A stretch of DNA of 64,000 bases from Areca catechu (Eukaryota > Streptophyta > Magnoliopsida > Arecales > Arecaceae), in assembly GCA_021397845.1 (NCBI GenBank), contig CM038043.1, positions 124,581,013 to 124,645,012 of the forward strand, read 5' to 3'. Position numbers and translations under genes: made by a program. A model generated the notes under the pieces. It was not told where the DNA came from. It worked only from the letters and a program-made list of their open reading frames with translations, and ran no database searches. The first letter of the stretch is position 1; each line of letters opens with the position of its first letter. Of this stretch, positions 22,950 to 33,578 are shown piece after piece.

Positions 22950-25900
22950 GGTGTGCTCTATCCCCCAACATATATACTCACAGGCTTCTCGATGGGTCGA
23001 TTGTCAACTGCAGGGACAGGGAGAAGATCTGCAAGTGGTTGATTCTCTGCTGGGGCCTCGTCCCTCACAAACTTTTTGAGGTAGCCCCTCCTTATCAGGT
23101 CTTCGATTTCCCTTCTTAGGTTACGGCAGTCCTCGATGTCGTGGCCATGGTCATGATGGAATTGACAATACTTCATCCTATCATGACCACTTGATGACTT
23201 CAGTGGGAGAGGTCGGCGTAGGTAGCACTCGTCCTCGATTTTCATCAAGATTTTTGACCTCAGAGTGAGGAGGGGAGTGAAGTTCTCCTTTGGGATAGGA
23301 CTGCCCTTCGACTTTGGTCCCGATCAAAAGTGGTGGGGACACTAGGATCAGACACAGATCCCTGGATCCCATATGGTTTAATTAGTCATGTATCAAAGTT
23401 TTGAAAATTTTGTAATCAATTAAGATTGAATCCTGTAATAAGTTGAGGTTAGTTGATTTGTCTCAACCCTCAACCTAATCAGTATTTTTAGTCCTGTACA
23501 TCAATTATGAGTCCAAAATGAGCCCAATTTTTATACAAGAGAGGAGGTTACCTTATTTTGGAGTTCCATCAGGCCACATCCAGGAGTCTGAGGCCATTAC
23601 ATCAACCCATAGGATTTTGTGTGACAACCCAGGATCCAAGATGCTTCCAGAAACCCTGATTCTTTCCAGACGTCCAGATTCCTCTCTAGATGCCAGAGCA
23701 TATTTCTAAACCAGGGCATCCATGATTCTAGAGGTCCACCTGCATTCCAGTCCAAGGAAATCAAGCCCAGGGGCCAAGCCCAAGCCCTAAAGAAGCAAGA
23801 TTTCATGGAATATTCTTGCTACTAGGCTACTAGGCCACCCCAGCTTTCAGGAGGCCCAAGCCCATGCACCAAGCCCCTTTGGGCTAGCCCCTTGCTGCCC
23901 CTAGAAGCCCAACACGCCCTCCTATGCATCCTTGAAGTGTTGGCAAGGTCCAAGAGGTGTCCTTGAGTGGAATAGTCAAAGCATGAAGGGAGAAGGAGAA
24001 GACTAGGTCAAATCCTAACCTAGTTGGGACTTATGCTCCTAATTATTTTAAGATTTATTTTTCTAACCTAGCTAGGAAAGGACTTGTAACCCAAGTGTGT
24101 AACCCTAGTTAGAGGGCATGGGAACTCTATAAGTACCCCAACCCTCCTCCTCTTATAATCAACTTTTATTCATGATATCAAAACCCTGGTAAATTTATTT
24201 GAGCTTGCGAGCTTGTATTATTTTACTTTTTGTTCTTTGGTTTGTGTTTGTGTTCTCTTGCTTGGCCGAATTTTTTGCTGTCCTAGCATCCTTCCACACC
24301 CTAACTCATTACCATCCAAGCCTTCACATGTCTGAGAAGGAGTGCCCTAGGCTGCCACGCAAGGAGATCTTCATTAAGCTTCAAGCCGCCCGCTTCTAAA
24401 CCCTAACATGATTCCTTCTGAAACTAGTTCCCTTTTTTTTTTACTTGATATTTTTATTGACCCTTGATGTTTTGCAGGATCCCCGAGGCATTTCACCTCC
24501 CAAGAGGAGGCTTTCCTTACCTCTAGGACCATCCAGATCAGCCATCTGATTCAAGGAACTGAAGCTTCTTCATCCAGGCTCCGATCAAAGTGTGAGTGAT
24601 CCTTTCTACTACAAAGTTTTCAATCTCTGACTGGTAAGAAACCTTCCCTTCTTTTAATTTCTGATTTGATGAAGATAAGCTATCTTAAACCAGGAGTTTT
24701 CCAACTCTTGGGTCCTGGCTACATATTATCTTGCATGAGTTCTTTGCGATTATGATGATTCTTTGCATTGCTATCCCATTTTCTAGTTCTTACTTTTATT
24801 TGAAAATTTAGCCTACAAACCTAAATTATAAAAAACATAAAAAAATTAGTTTACTATTTTTCATGCATGTTTAGCAATCTTAGAGTCATCCCGCATCAAG
24901 AAGTCTATGGATGGCCCAGGTCTTTGCATCCCAGGTGCTTCTCTCGGGGTCGGCTTCTTCGAAGGCTTCCAATCCAGTTTCATTCTGGTGTGGTTAGCCT
25001 TCTCGGCATGGATGTACTTATGGACATGGAGGAGGAGGTCAGAGTATGTCTTTGATGGATTTTTATCTAAGGAGTAGGTTAGGTAGGAGGTTTTGAGCCC
25101 TCTCTTCAATGCCAGCATGGCGACGGGCTCGTCCAGACTGTAGATCTCAAGGGTGGCAGTTTTGAAGCGGGTCACGTAGTCCCGCAGGGGTTCATGATCT
25201 TGCTGTCTGATAGAGAAGAGGCTATCCACCTCTCGTGGCACCTTCCAATAGGCATCGAAGTGGGCCATAAACCTCCTCTCCAGCTGCGGGAAGGAGTCGA
25301 TGCTTTCAGGCTCGAGGCGGGTGAACTAGTCACGAGCGACCTTTCAAAGGGTGGTCGGAAAGGTGATGCACAGGAGGGTGTCCATCACTCCCTGTACCCT
25401 CATGAGAGCCTTATAGCTCTTTAGGTAGTCCAGGAGATCGGTGGTCTTGTCGTAGGGATCCACCTGAGACATACGAAACTGACTCGGGATCAATTCCTTT
25501 AGGATTTCCTAGGAGAAGGGGGATCGGGCATCATAGCCCGCTGGCTCCTTGGAGGAGCCCTGTATGTTGGCGAACTGGCGTGAAAGCACCGCCAACCTAC
25601 GCTCTTGTTCTTCTAGGTGCCAATCGGCCATGTGCCTAATGGCCTCGGTAGTGGAAACTTCCACTAAGGCTGCTGGAGAAGATGGGGTTGTCAGTTGAAG
25701 ATGGTCGCGATGGGGAACCTTGCCTTGATGGTGTTTGCCGTGCTTGACGATGGCATTGCCATCAACTGAGGACTGGCTCTACTGGTCAGCCGATCCAGAA
25801 TGACTTCTCTTTGCGAGGATCTGGTGACTCCCCCGGGGATCAGTTATGGCCCATAGATGCGATGGCCTATCTTGGATAGAGTGCAGGCTACTGCAGGGGC

Positions 25901-26200
25901 TGGTGGCTCGAGCCACAGGGGTCCCTGGCTGTGGCTAGGTGACCAAGGAGCATTGCTGGTGCTGTAGCTGCCTCACGGCCACAACCAGGACCTGCATCTG
26001 CTGGGTGAGCACAGCATACTGGCCGTCTACCGGGGGTGGCTATGCTGGAGCGGGAAGCTCCCTTTTTGGGCTACATGGGCCCACGGGAGAAGGGGCATCC
26101 CTTGCTCGGCTGGTGGAGGCTTCTCGCATGCGAGTTACCACCATACTTAGAGCGGAGCTGTTCTCAAAGTTGGGGGGGCTTATCTGGACAGGGGCTTTCT
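22950..26200 (-). pseudogene. gag of Tat-1, split by an insertion at 23389-24883
   Basis: The 5' part (26200-24884) begins after the primer site. It shows a Gln-rich segment (QQMQVLVVAVRQLQHQQ, about 26010-25960), then the retrotransposon gag domain. That domain has the VDPYDKTTDLLDYL block (about 25475-25430), SIDSFPQLERRFMAHF (about 25300-25255) and DYVTRFKTATLEI (about 25180-25140). The 3' part (23388-22950) has the ILMKIEDE block and a zinc-knuckle-like CQFHHDHGHDIEDC (about 23165-23120). Stops include two near 25350. The pieces join if the insertion and one AGTCA copy are removed. It encodes the capsid-type structural protein. Confidence 0.8.
23389..24883 (+). mobile_element. Probable solo LTR inserted in Tat-1 gag
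   Basis: The sequence breaks the gag reading at one point, begins TGTATCAAAG and is flanked by AGTCA at 23384-23388 and 24884-24888. A promoter-like TATAAG lies at about 24130. An intron-like 3' portion includes a TTGCAG acceptor near 24473. The right end (CTTAG) is not the usual CA, so this boundary is less certain. Its last third resembles 36500-37150. Confidence 0.55.
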
Positions 26201-26220
26201 CCCTACCTGGTGCGCTAATC
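26200..26220 (-). other. Primer-binding site of Tat-1
   Basis: On the minus strand GATTAGCGCACCAGGTAGGG follows the LTR end GGCGGCAACA directly. It parallels GATTGGTGCGCTAGG after the LTR at 11317. I cannot name the tRNA with certainty. Confidence 0.6.
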
Positions 26221-26641
26221 TGTTGCCGCCCTTACCGTCATGGCATGCAACTCGGATATGGCCGGATGACAGCCTCATTTTCTGGAATCCAGCGATGCCC
26301 AATCTTGCAAAATAGAGTTAGAGACTTAGGTCGGGGATCCCGACGGAGGCTCTCCGATGTTCAAGTCAACGGATGGTAAAGAGAAACAGATCCTTCAAGA
26401 CGTCTCCCTCTTCGATCACCTGCTTGAAGGAGAGTATTTGTAAAGGATGGAGTAGGAAGGGTAGGAGAGGAGTAAGGCTCGAGCCATGACGATCGTGTCC
26501 GTCGAAATTCTCTCCGGGAGTTCCGTAATAGCCTCCGTGCGCTTTTGGTACGGGCACCAAGGCCAAAAGAAGTCGACAGGTTGAACCCACATCCTTGTGG
26601 ATCACCTGTGAATAAAATCCTGAGCCCAACCCCATTTACTA
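26221..26641 (-). repeat. 5' LTR of Tat-1, R-U5 side
   Basis: On the minus strand it contains GTTGACTTGAACATCGGAG, close to the TTGACTTGAGCGTCGGAGG-type motif found at the transcription start region of many plant gypsy LTRs. It ends GGCGGCAACA next to the primer site. The remainder of the LTR is displaced to 37200-37965 by an insertion. Confidence 0.7.
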
Positions 26642-27152
26642 TGTAAATATTTTATTTTAAATTTTGTTATTTTAGTTTAGTTAGGGTAAACCCTTTTTAC
26701 CAACTATAATAAGGGTTTTGTTTATTTTGGGATAAAACCCTTTTTATCCAGTAGAGTCAAAACCCCAATTGAGTCAAACCCTATTTATCCAATTGGGATC
26801 TTAGTGGTCCAATTTAATTAGCCCTTTTTACCAACTTTAATTGGATTTTTATTTGAAAGCCTAATTAAGTATGGTTGGTTCAATTAGTTATTAGTTGGTT
26901 AAATCATGTGGTCAATTATTCATTGAGTGAATATAATTAGTTGAGTCATTGAGTCCTGTATTACAAGAGGGGATCCAAGACAACATCCCATGTGCACTCG
27001 ATTGAAGACCCATGTTTACCTAAATCAAGACAAGCCATGTGACTCCATGTGCTTGCCCAAGACAAGCCATGTGCTAGGCCAAGTCAATTTGTTTATGTCA
27101 CCATCTTTGCAAAATTTCTGGACAATACCTACCACATCACTAGGGGAATCAA

Positions 27153-28470
27153 TGAAAGGGATATGCCCTACAAGCCAATCTATGTTGTATCTCCCAAACC
27201 ATTGTAATTGACAATATTCTAATAAAGGCATTATTTTTCATCATACGCTGTGTTTATTATTATATGATGAACCCCATAGATTAGGGCTATGATTTTAGGG
27301 CTATGATAAGATCATACCAGTGAGACCTAAAGTTTTAAAACCTTAATCTAAAATATTCCTAGTCAAAGGAACCCTGAGTAGGGGATCAGGGTTTTTCTGG
27401 TAAGACTAGCATATCCATGTATACTGGAGAGGGTGACTGCTCTCACAGTCACTTGTGTATGACACTAATACTAGGATGTGGGTGCTCATTAGAGAATGAG
27501 TTCACTGATATAATCCAACTTGAGAACATCTAATGGAGTCTTAGCTACATGTCAATAGAAGGTTCTCATAGTGGGAGTGGTACAAGTAATCCTTTGACCT
27601 GAGACTGCCATAAGTACCTTATGTAGATGAACCCATCCTTTGGTTCAATCCTATTCATGATATTGAGTCATGCATAGGATTGATACTGGGAATGGTGAAT
27701 TGTATATGAAGGTAATGAGTAGGTCAACAAGGAATCGATCACTCTTAGTAAGAGGAGATTGCATCTAGCTAGTTATCAATCGGATGATGATTCAGGGAAT
27801 CTTTGATCAAAGTAGAGATATTAGAGATGGTTTCTAATATCAAGATAATTGAATCATCAATATAAAATTGATCTAGAAACAAATATAATATTGGATTTGA
27901 CATATATCCATATCCATAATTATATTTTGGGTGCAGGTTGATCGAAGGATTTAATTGTACGGTAACTTTCTACTGAAGGATAGTTTTGGTATTTCACCAG
28001 AATATCCATATCTTCCGGTAGACATGACACTTTTCTAGACGTCAATCTTGTCTTGTGGGTTGATCAAATTTAATGATCATTTATTAGGAAGAGTCCTAAT
28101 TGATCAAAATCGGGTAAGCCCGATTTGACCTAAATCGATTAGAAAGAGTTCTAATCAAATTAGGTCAACTTGTATTCGAACCCACTGCTGGCTAGATATG
28201 GAACCCAATGGGTCACACACTTAAGAGAATTGATCAAGAGTCATTTGCATAAAGACACTCTAGCAAGTGTTTCAAATCCTAACTTCTATTCGAATTGGAT
28301 TCGAATTAGGGTTCCGAATTGATTCAATTTGGGTTCTGATTGGATCTAATTAGACCCTAATTGAGGTTTTAGGGATTATGGCAACCCAATTGGCTAACCA
28401 ATTACTTAGGCTAGCATACCACCCGCCCCTTAGCCCTTGCATGCCAAAAACACCAAGAGTCCATGCGCTT
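27153..28470 (+). repeat. 5' LTR of the copia element, lacking its 3' half
   Basis: It aligns with 33579-34898 with few differences, then stops at 28470. The corresponding 1137 bp of the 3' LTR (34899-36035) and the primer-binding site are missing, so the promoter and primer site are lost. Confidence 0.85.
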
Positions 28471-29645
28471 ATGGTAGTTTGTATGTCAGAGCCACCTTAA
28501 TTAGGACTATAATTTATGATAGTTTGTATGTCACATCTTAGGATTTTTAAATCCTAATATGTTACTACACTTAGCATATCTTTGATTGCATATATGTTTT
28601 GATGTATGCCACTAGTTAGGGTTTTTCACTCAAACCCTAATTATTATAGAGATATGTATAGTTTTGAAGTCATCATACTGAAATAAAGTTGCCCTGGCAT
28701 AATGGTGGATCCATTATGTGGTAAATGGTTGTCCTAGTATGATGACACACTTAGCACATATTTGTTTATTTATAAGAGTGATATGTTGATTGCGATACAT
28801 TCTATAAGGATGTGCTGGCAATTTATAAATCCCTCCTCTTAAAAATTATATTAAGTCTTAGTATATTTAACTAATAAGCATCACTAGTCATGATGTACAA
28901 TTGATCATTCGGTGTCTAGAAAGGTGGTTCTGGGAAGGTAAAGAGAATTGTGATTTTTAATTGGTTCCGTTGACTGACCTGGCCAATTTTTATTGGTGTC
29001 TAGGAAAGCAACGGGGGGACTCCCACATCTCTTCCACTTTCCTGGCCGATTTGATTAAATTTAAATCTTGACTAAAATACTTAGTGTTAAAAATACTATA
29101 TATTGGCCTTCCTTCATGCTGGATCATTATTGTGTTATGAACCACATTAGGTTTGTTGTGTTATCTGCAAGACCTAATATGGTGATTGACAAAATACTAG
29201 TCTAGTGCATAGATATGCTTACAGTATATTCAGTATAATGCTTTGTTGTGTTATCTGCAAGGGCATTATATTTGAGTATTGACTGTATAGAAATGAAAGG
29301 GTCTTGACTTAACTAAAATATTATGGTTTGTTGTGTTTTCTGCAAGACTAATAATGTTCTAGAGGCCAAGTTACTTCTTGAGAATTATATGAGATATAAT
29401 TGGAAGAGTTTCCTACCTTTGAGCTTATAAAAGATTTGTTGTGTTTTCTGCAAGATCTTTTATAAGTTATTAGGATCTCAATCTCACTAAGAAAAATCGA
29501 TCAGGGTTCTTCTCGATTATCATAGTGAGGGCTATGATTTTTGATAAAATAGTGGGAGACATAATTAAATTGAAGACCTAATTTAATTATGTAAGTCATT
29601 TCATTGTTGTTTGCTTATGTATTGTTCTTTGTTAAATATAGATAA
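28471..29645 (+). promoter_or_regulatory. Structured leader of the copia element (chain of hairpins)
   Basis: This stretch lies between the broken LTR and the gag start and has no coding capacity. It contains at least ten inverted repeats. Stem arms are 28538-28546/28549-28557, 28616-28624/28632-28640, 28669-28679/28736-28746 with an inner pair 28698-28705/28711-28718, and 28753-28759/28810-28816. Four hairpins follow that share a 19-nt loop (29141-29183, 29234-29270, 29317-29358, 29424-29466). The last are 29483-29489/29523-29529 with inner 29495-29500/29513-29518, and a 13-bp perfect stem 29559-29571/29580-29592. Such a structured leader could serve RNA packaging, dimerisation or translation. 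None of these is shown. Confidence 0.75.
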
Positions 29646-32600
29646 ATGGCATCTTCATTGTCACTGCGAAGTATCTTAGATACCAACAAACTGACTGGTC
29701 CGAACTATGTGGACTGGTTGAGAAATTTAAAGATTGTGCTGAGTTCAGAAAAACTTTCTTATATTCTAGAAACCCCTAGTCTTAATCCACTAGGGGATGA
29801 TGCCACAGAGAAAGATATGGCCACATACAAAATATGGCAGAATGACTCCCTTACTGTCAAGTGTATCATACTAGCCTCTATGACCAATGAGTTACAGAGA
29901 CAGCATGAAAGCATGAATACTCAATCCATAATGCTCAATTTAAAAGAGCTTTATGGAGAACATAGCAGAACTGCTAGATATGAAATATCTAAGCAGTTAT
30001 TCCGTGCTAGGATGACAGAGGGAACATCCGTTCAGGATCATGTTCTGAAGGTAATTGACTTGATCACCAGATTGGGTCAATTAGGTTTTATCATGGATGG
30101 GGAGTTGAATCAGGATTTAATCCTGCAATCACTCCCGGAGTCATTTTCTCAGTTTGTCTTGAATTATCACATGAACAAACTGAACACTTCCTTTCCTAAG
30201 CTGTTAAATATGTTAAAAACAGCGGAGAGCCACATAAAGAAAGAAAAGGCTCCACTTCTTCTTATTAATAAGACCAATAAGAAGAAATCAGGCAAAAAGG
30301 GTTTTAATAGGAGGCTAAACCCTAAGAGTGGCATCAATAAGAATAAGAAAGGAAAGAAGGCCTCCAAACAGTCAACCTGTTTCTTTTGCGGCAAAGCGGG
30401 ACATTTGAAAAGGAATTGCAAGGCTTACCTTGCAACTGTGAAGCCTGGTGTATCAGATGTGCCAAAAGGTATGTATGAGATACATGCTATATTGACATTG
30501 AATTCATCTGTTTCAAATACTTGGGTATTGGATACTGCTTGTGGTTACCATATATGCAAATCTTTGCAGGGCCTCCACAAGCTTAAAGTTTTGAAGGAAT
30601 GTGACTTCAATCTCTATGGTGCTAGTGGTGATATCATCCAAGCAGAAGCCGTAGGAACTTATATATTAAAGTTACCTTCAGGGAAGATCTTGGAGTTAGA
30701 AAATTGTTATTATATGCCTAAGATTATTAGAAACATTGTATCTGTTCCCTTGTTATTAAAACAAGGATATGTAATGGATGTAACGAGCACTGGTTGCTCG
30801 ATAATGTTGTCTAATAAAATTGTTTGTTCTGGCATATTTAGCAATGGGCTCTTAACTCTTCCTTCCAATGATAGTGTTTTTCATGTCAATAATAAAAGAA
30901 AAAGAGAAGACTTTAATGATACTTTACTTTGGCATCATCGACTTGGTCATGTTAATGAGTCTAGGATAAGCAAGTTATACAAGGAAAAATTCCTTGATCC
31001 TTATTAGTATGAATCATTAGGAACTTGTGAATCATGTCTCATGGGTAAGATGACCAAGACTCCATTTACTGGACATGGAGAAAGGTCAACTGAGTTATTA
31101 GGGCTTATACATACTGATGTATGTGGTCCAATGACAACTCAGGCTAGAGGTGGATACTCATATTTTATCACTTTTACAGATGATTTATCTAGGTTCAGAT
31201 ATGTGTATCTTATGAAACATAAATCTGAAGCCTTTGATAAATTTAATGAGTATCAAAGTATGGTCGAAAAACAAACCAGAAAAAGTATTAAAGTTCTTCG
31301 GTCTGATCGAGGAGGAGAATACTTATCCACGGAGTTTTTAGACTATCTTAAAGTTAATGGAATTCTTTCTGAATGGACCCCTCCTTATACACCATAGCTA
31401 AATGGTATAGCTGAAAGGAGGAATCGTACCTTATTAGATATGGTACGATCCATGATGTGCTTCACAAATTTATCCATTTCCTTCTAGGGTCATGCCCTAG
31501 AAATTACTGTTTACATTCTGAATAAAGTACCTTCTAAATCCGTTATTAGTACTCCATATAAAATTTGGAGTTGAAAGAAACCGTATCTTAAATATTTTAA
31601 GATATGGGGATGTCCAGCTTATGTTAAAAGAAATTTTGGACATAAGTTGGAACCTAGAGCAGATAAATGTCTATTTGTAGGATATCCTAGAGAGGGTAGA
31701 GGATATCTGTTTTACCATCCAACTGAACAAAAGATTTTTGTCAGCAGACATGTCACTTTTCTAGAAAAAGAGTTTATTTTAGAAAAGGGCAATGGTAGAA
31801 CTATTGAACTTGGAGAAGTACAAGAAATACAGATAGACAATTCTCAATCAATAGAACATATAGTTATGTCAGAACCAGAACACAAAACTCCTCCCCGTAG
31901 GTCTGATAGAGTGTCACGGGCACCTGAGAGGTATGGATTTATTATTGAAAATAATGAAGCCCAAGTCATTCAAAATGATGAACTTCTGACCTATACGGAA
32001 GCTATCTTGAGTACTGATTCAGATAGATGGCAAGAAGCCATGGAATCCGAGATAGATTCTATGTATGTCAACCAAGTATGGACTTTGGTTGATGCACCAG
32101 AGGGTGTTAATCCTATTGGGTGCAAATGGGTCTATAAGAAAAAGATTGGGGCTGATGGCCAAGTTGAAACCTATAAAGCTAGATTAGTGGCATACCACGA
32201 TTATGAAACCTATAAAATAGGGAATTGATTATGATGAAACATTCTCACCTGTTGCCATGCTCAAATCAATTCGGATTTTACTTGCTATAGCAGCATACCA
32301 CGATTATGAGATCTGGCAGATGGATGTGAAGACTGCATTCCTCAATGGTTTCCTTGAGGAAGAAGTCTACATGTCACAGCCAGAAGGTTTTATTTCAAAG
32401 AATAAACCTAATCAAGTATGCAAGCTAAAGAAATCCATTTATGGATTAAAGCAAGCTTCAAGGAGTTGGAACATCCGTTTTGATGAAACTATTAAAAGGT
32501 TTGGTTTTATCAAAAATGTGGATGAACCCTGTGTTTATAAGAAGACTAGTGGGAGTGCCATAGTCTTCTTGGTTCTGTATGTAGATGACATACTCCTCAT

Positions 32601-33558
32601 TGGGAATGATATCCCAATGTTACAATCAGTCAAGGTTTGGCTATCAAACCAGTTTTCCATGAAAGATTTGGGAGAAGCATCATATATACTAGGTATTAAG
32701 ATCTATAGAGATAGGTCTAAGAGGATGCTAGGTTTATCCCAGTCTAGGTACATTAACCTAGTGCTGAAAAGATTCAGCATGGATGGAAGTAAAAGAGGTT
32801 ATCTTCCTATGAGTCAAGGCATACATCTTTCCAAAAAGATGTCTCCTAAGACACCTGAAGAAAGAAATAGAATGAATTCTATACCTTATGCTTCGGCAAT
32901 AGGGTCCATAATGTATACCATGTTATGTACCAGGCCTGATATGGCATATGCTTTAGGCATTGTCAGTAGGTTTCAGGCTGATCCAGGAGAGGATCATTGG
33001 AAAGCAGTTAAAAATATTCTTAAGTACCTGAGAAGGACTAAGGATATTTTTCTGGTTTATGGTGGTTCTGATCTTAAACTAGAAGCTTATTTTGATTCTA
33101 GTTTTCAATCAGACCCTGATGATAGCAAATCCATTTTGGGATATGTTTTTACCCTAAATGGTGGAGCAGTGAGTTGGAAGAGTACCAAGCAGCAGACTGT
33201 AGCTGACTCAACCATAGAGGCAGAATACATAGCTGTCAGTGAAGCCGCCAAGAAAGCAGTCTGGATGAAGAAGTTCATCACAGAGTTAGGTGTTGTTCCT
33301 GAGATTGAAAAACCAGTGCCACTTTACTGTGACAACACTGGAGCTGTTGCTTAAGCTAAGGAACCAAGAGCTCATCATAAGTCCAAGCACATTCTGAGAC
33401 ACTTCCATCTCGTCCGAGAAATAGTAGAAAGACAAGATGTCTACATAAATAGAGTTGATACAAAGAACAACGTAGCAGACCCGTTCACTAAGGCTCTACC
33501 ACAGCGAGAGTTTGATCGCCACCTCGAGAGTATGGGATTAAGATTTAAAGGCGATTGA
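29646..33558 (+). pseudogene. Copia gag-pol polyprotein, near-complete but interrupted
   Basis: The ATG at 29646 opens a gag of the UBN2 type with a CCHC zinc knuckle, CFFCGKAGHLKRNC (about 30380-30421). The protease site follows as WVLDTACGYHIC (about 30523-30558), where the usual DTG reads DTA. The pre-integrase block LWHHRLGHVN is at about 30928-30957. The integrase core begins near 31075 with HTDVCGP and later SDRGGEY. The RT follows with KTAFLNGFLEEEVYM, YGLKQASRSW and YVDD near 32579, and the RNase H ends at 33558. Premature stops at about 31005, 31396, 31485, 31573 and 33352 fit C-to-T or G-to-A change of Gln and Trp codons. A scrambled patch at 32189-32228 shifts the frame. The polyprotein would build the particle and copy and insert the element. 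Confidence 0.9.
32189..32228 (+). other. Scrambled patch copied from two nearby sites
   Basis: Where the RT normally continues after KARLVA, the sequence has GCATACCACGATTATGA, an exact copy of 32290-32306. Next comes GAAACCTATAAA, an exact copy of 32164-32175. It replaces the normal codons and leads to a stop at about 32226. Confidence 0.7.
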
Positions 33559-33578
33559 CTTTAGTGCAAGTGGGAGAT

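Noticed and set aside
28616..28640. Telomere-type repeat (TTTAGGG)
   Set aside because: A single TTAGGGTTT/AAACCCTAA hairpin, not a tandem telomeric array.
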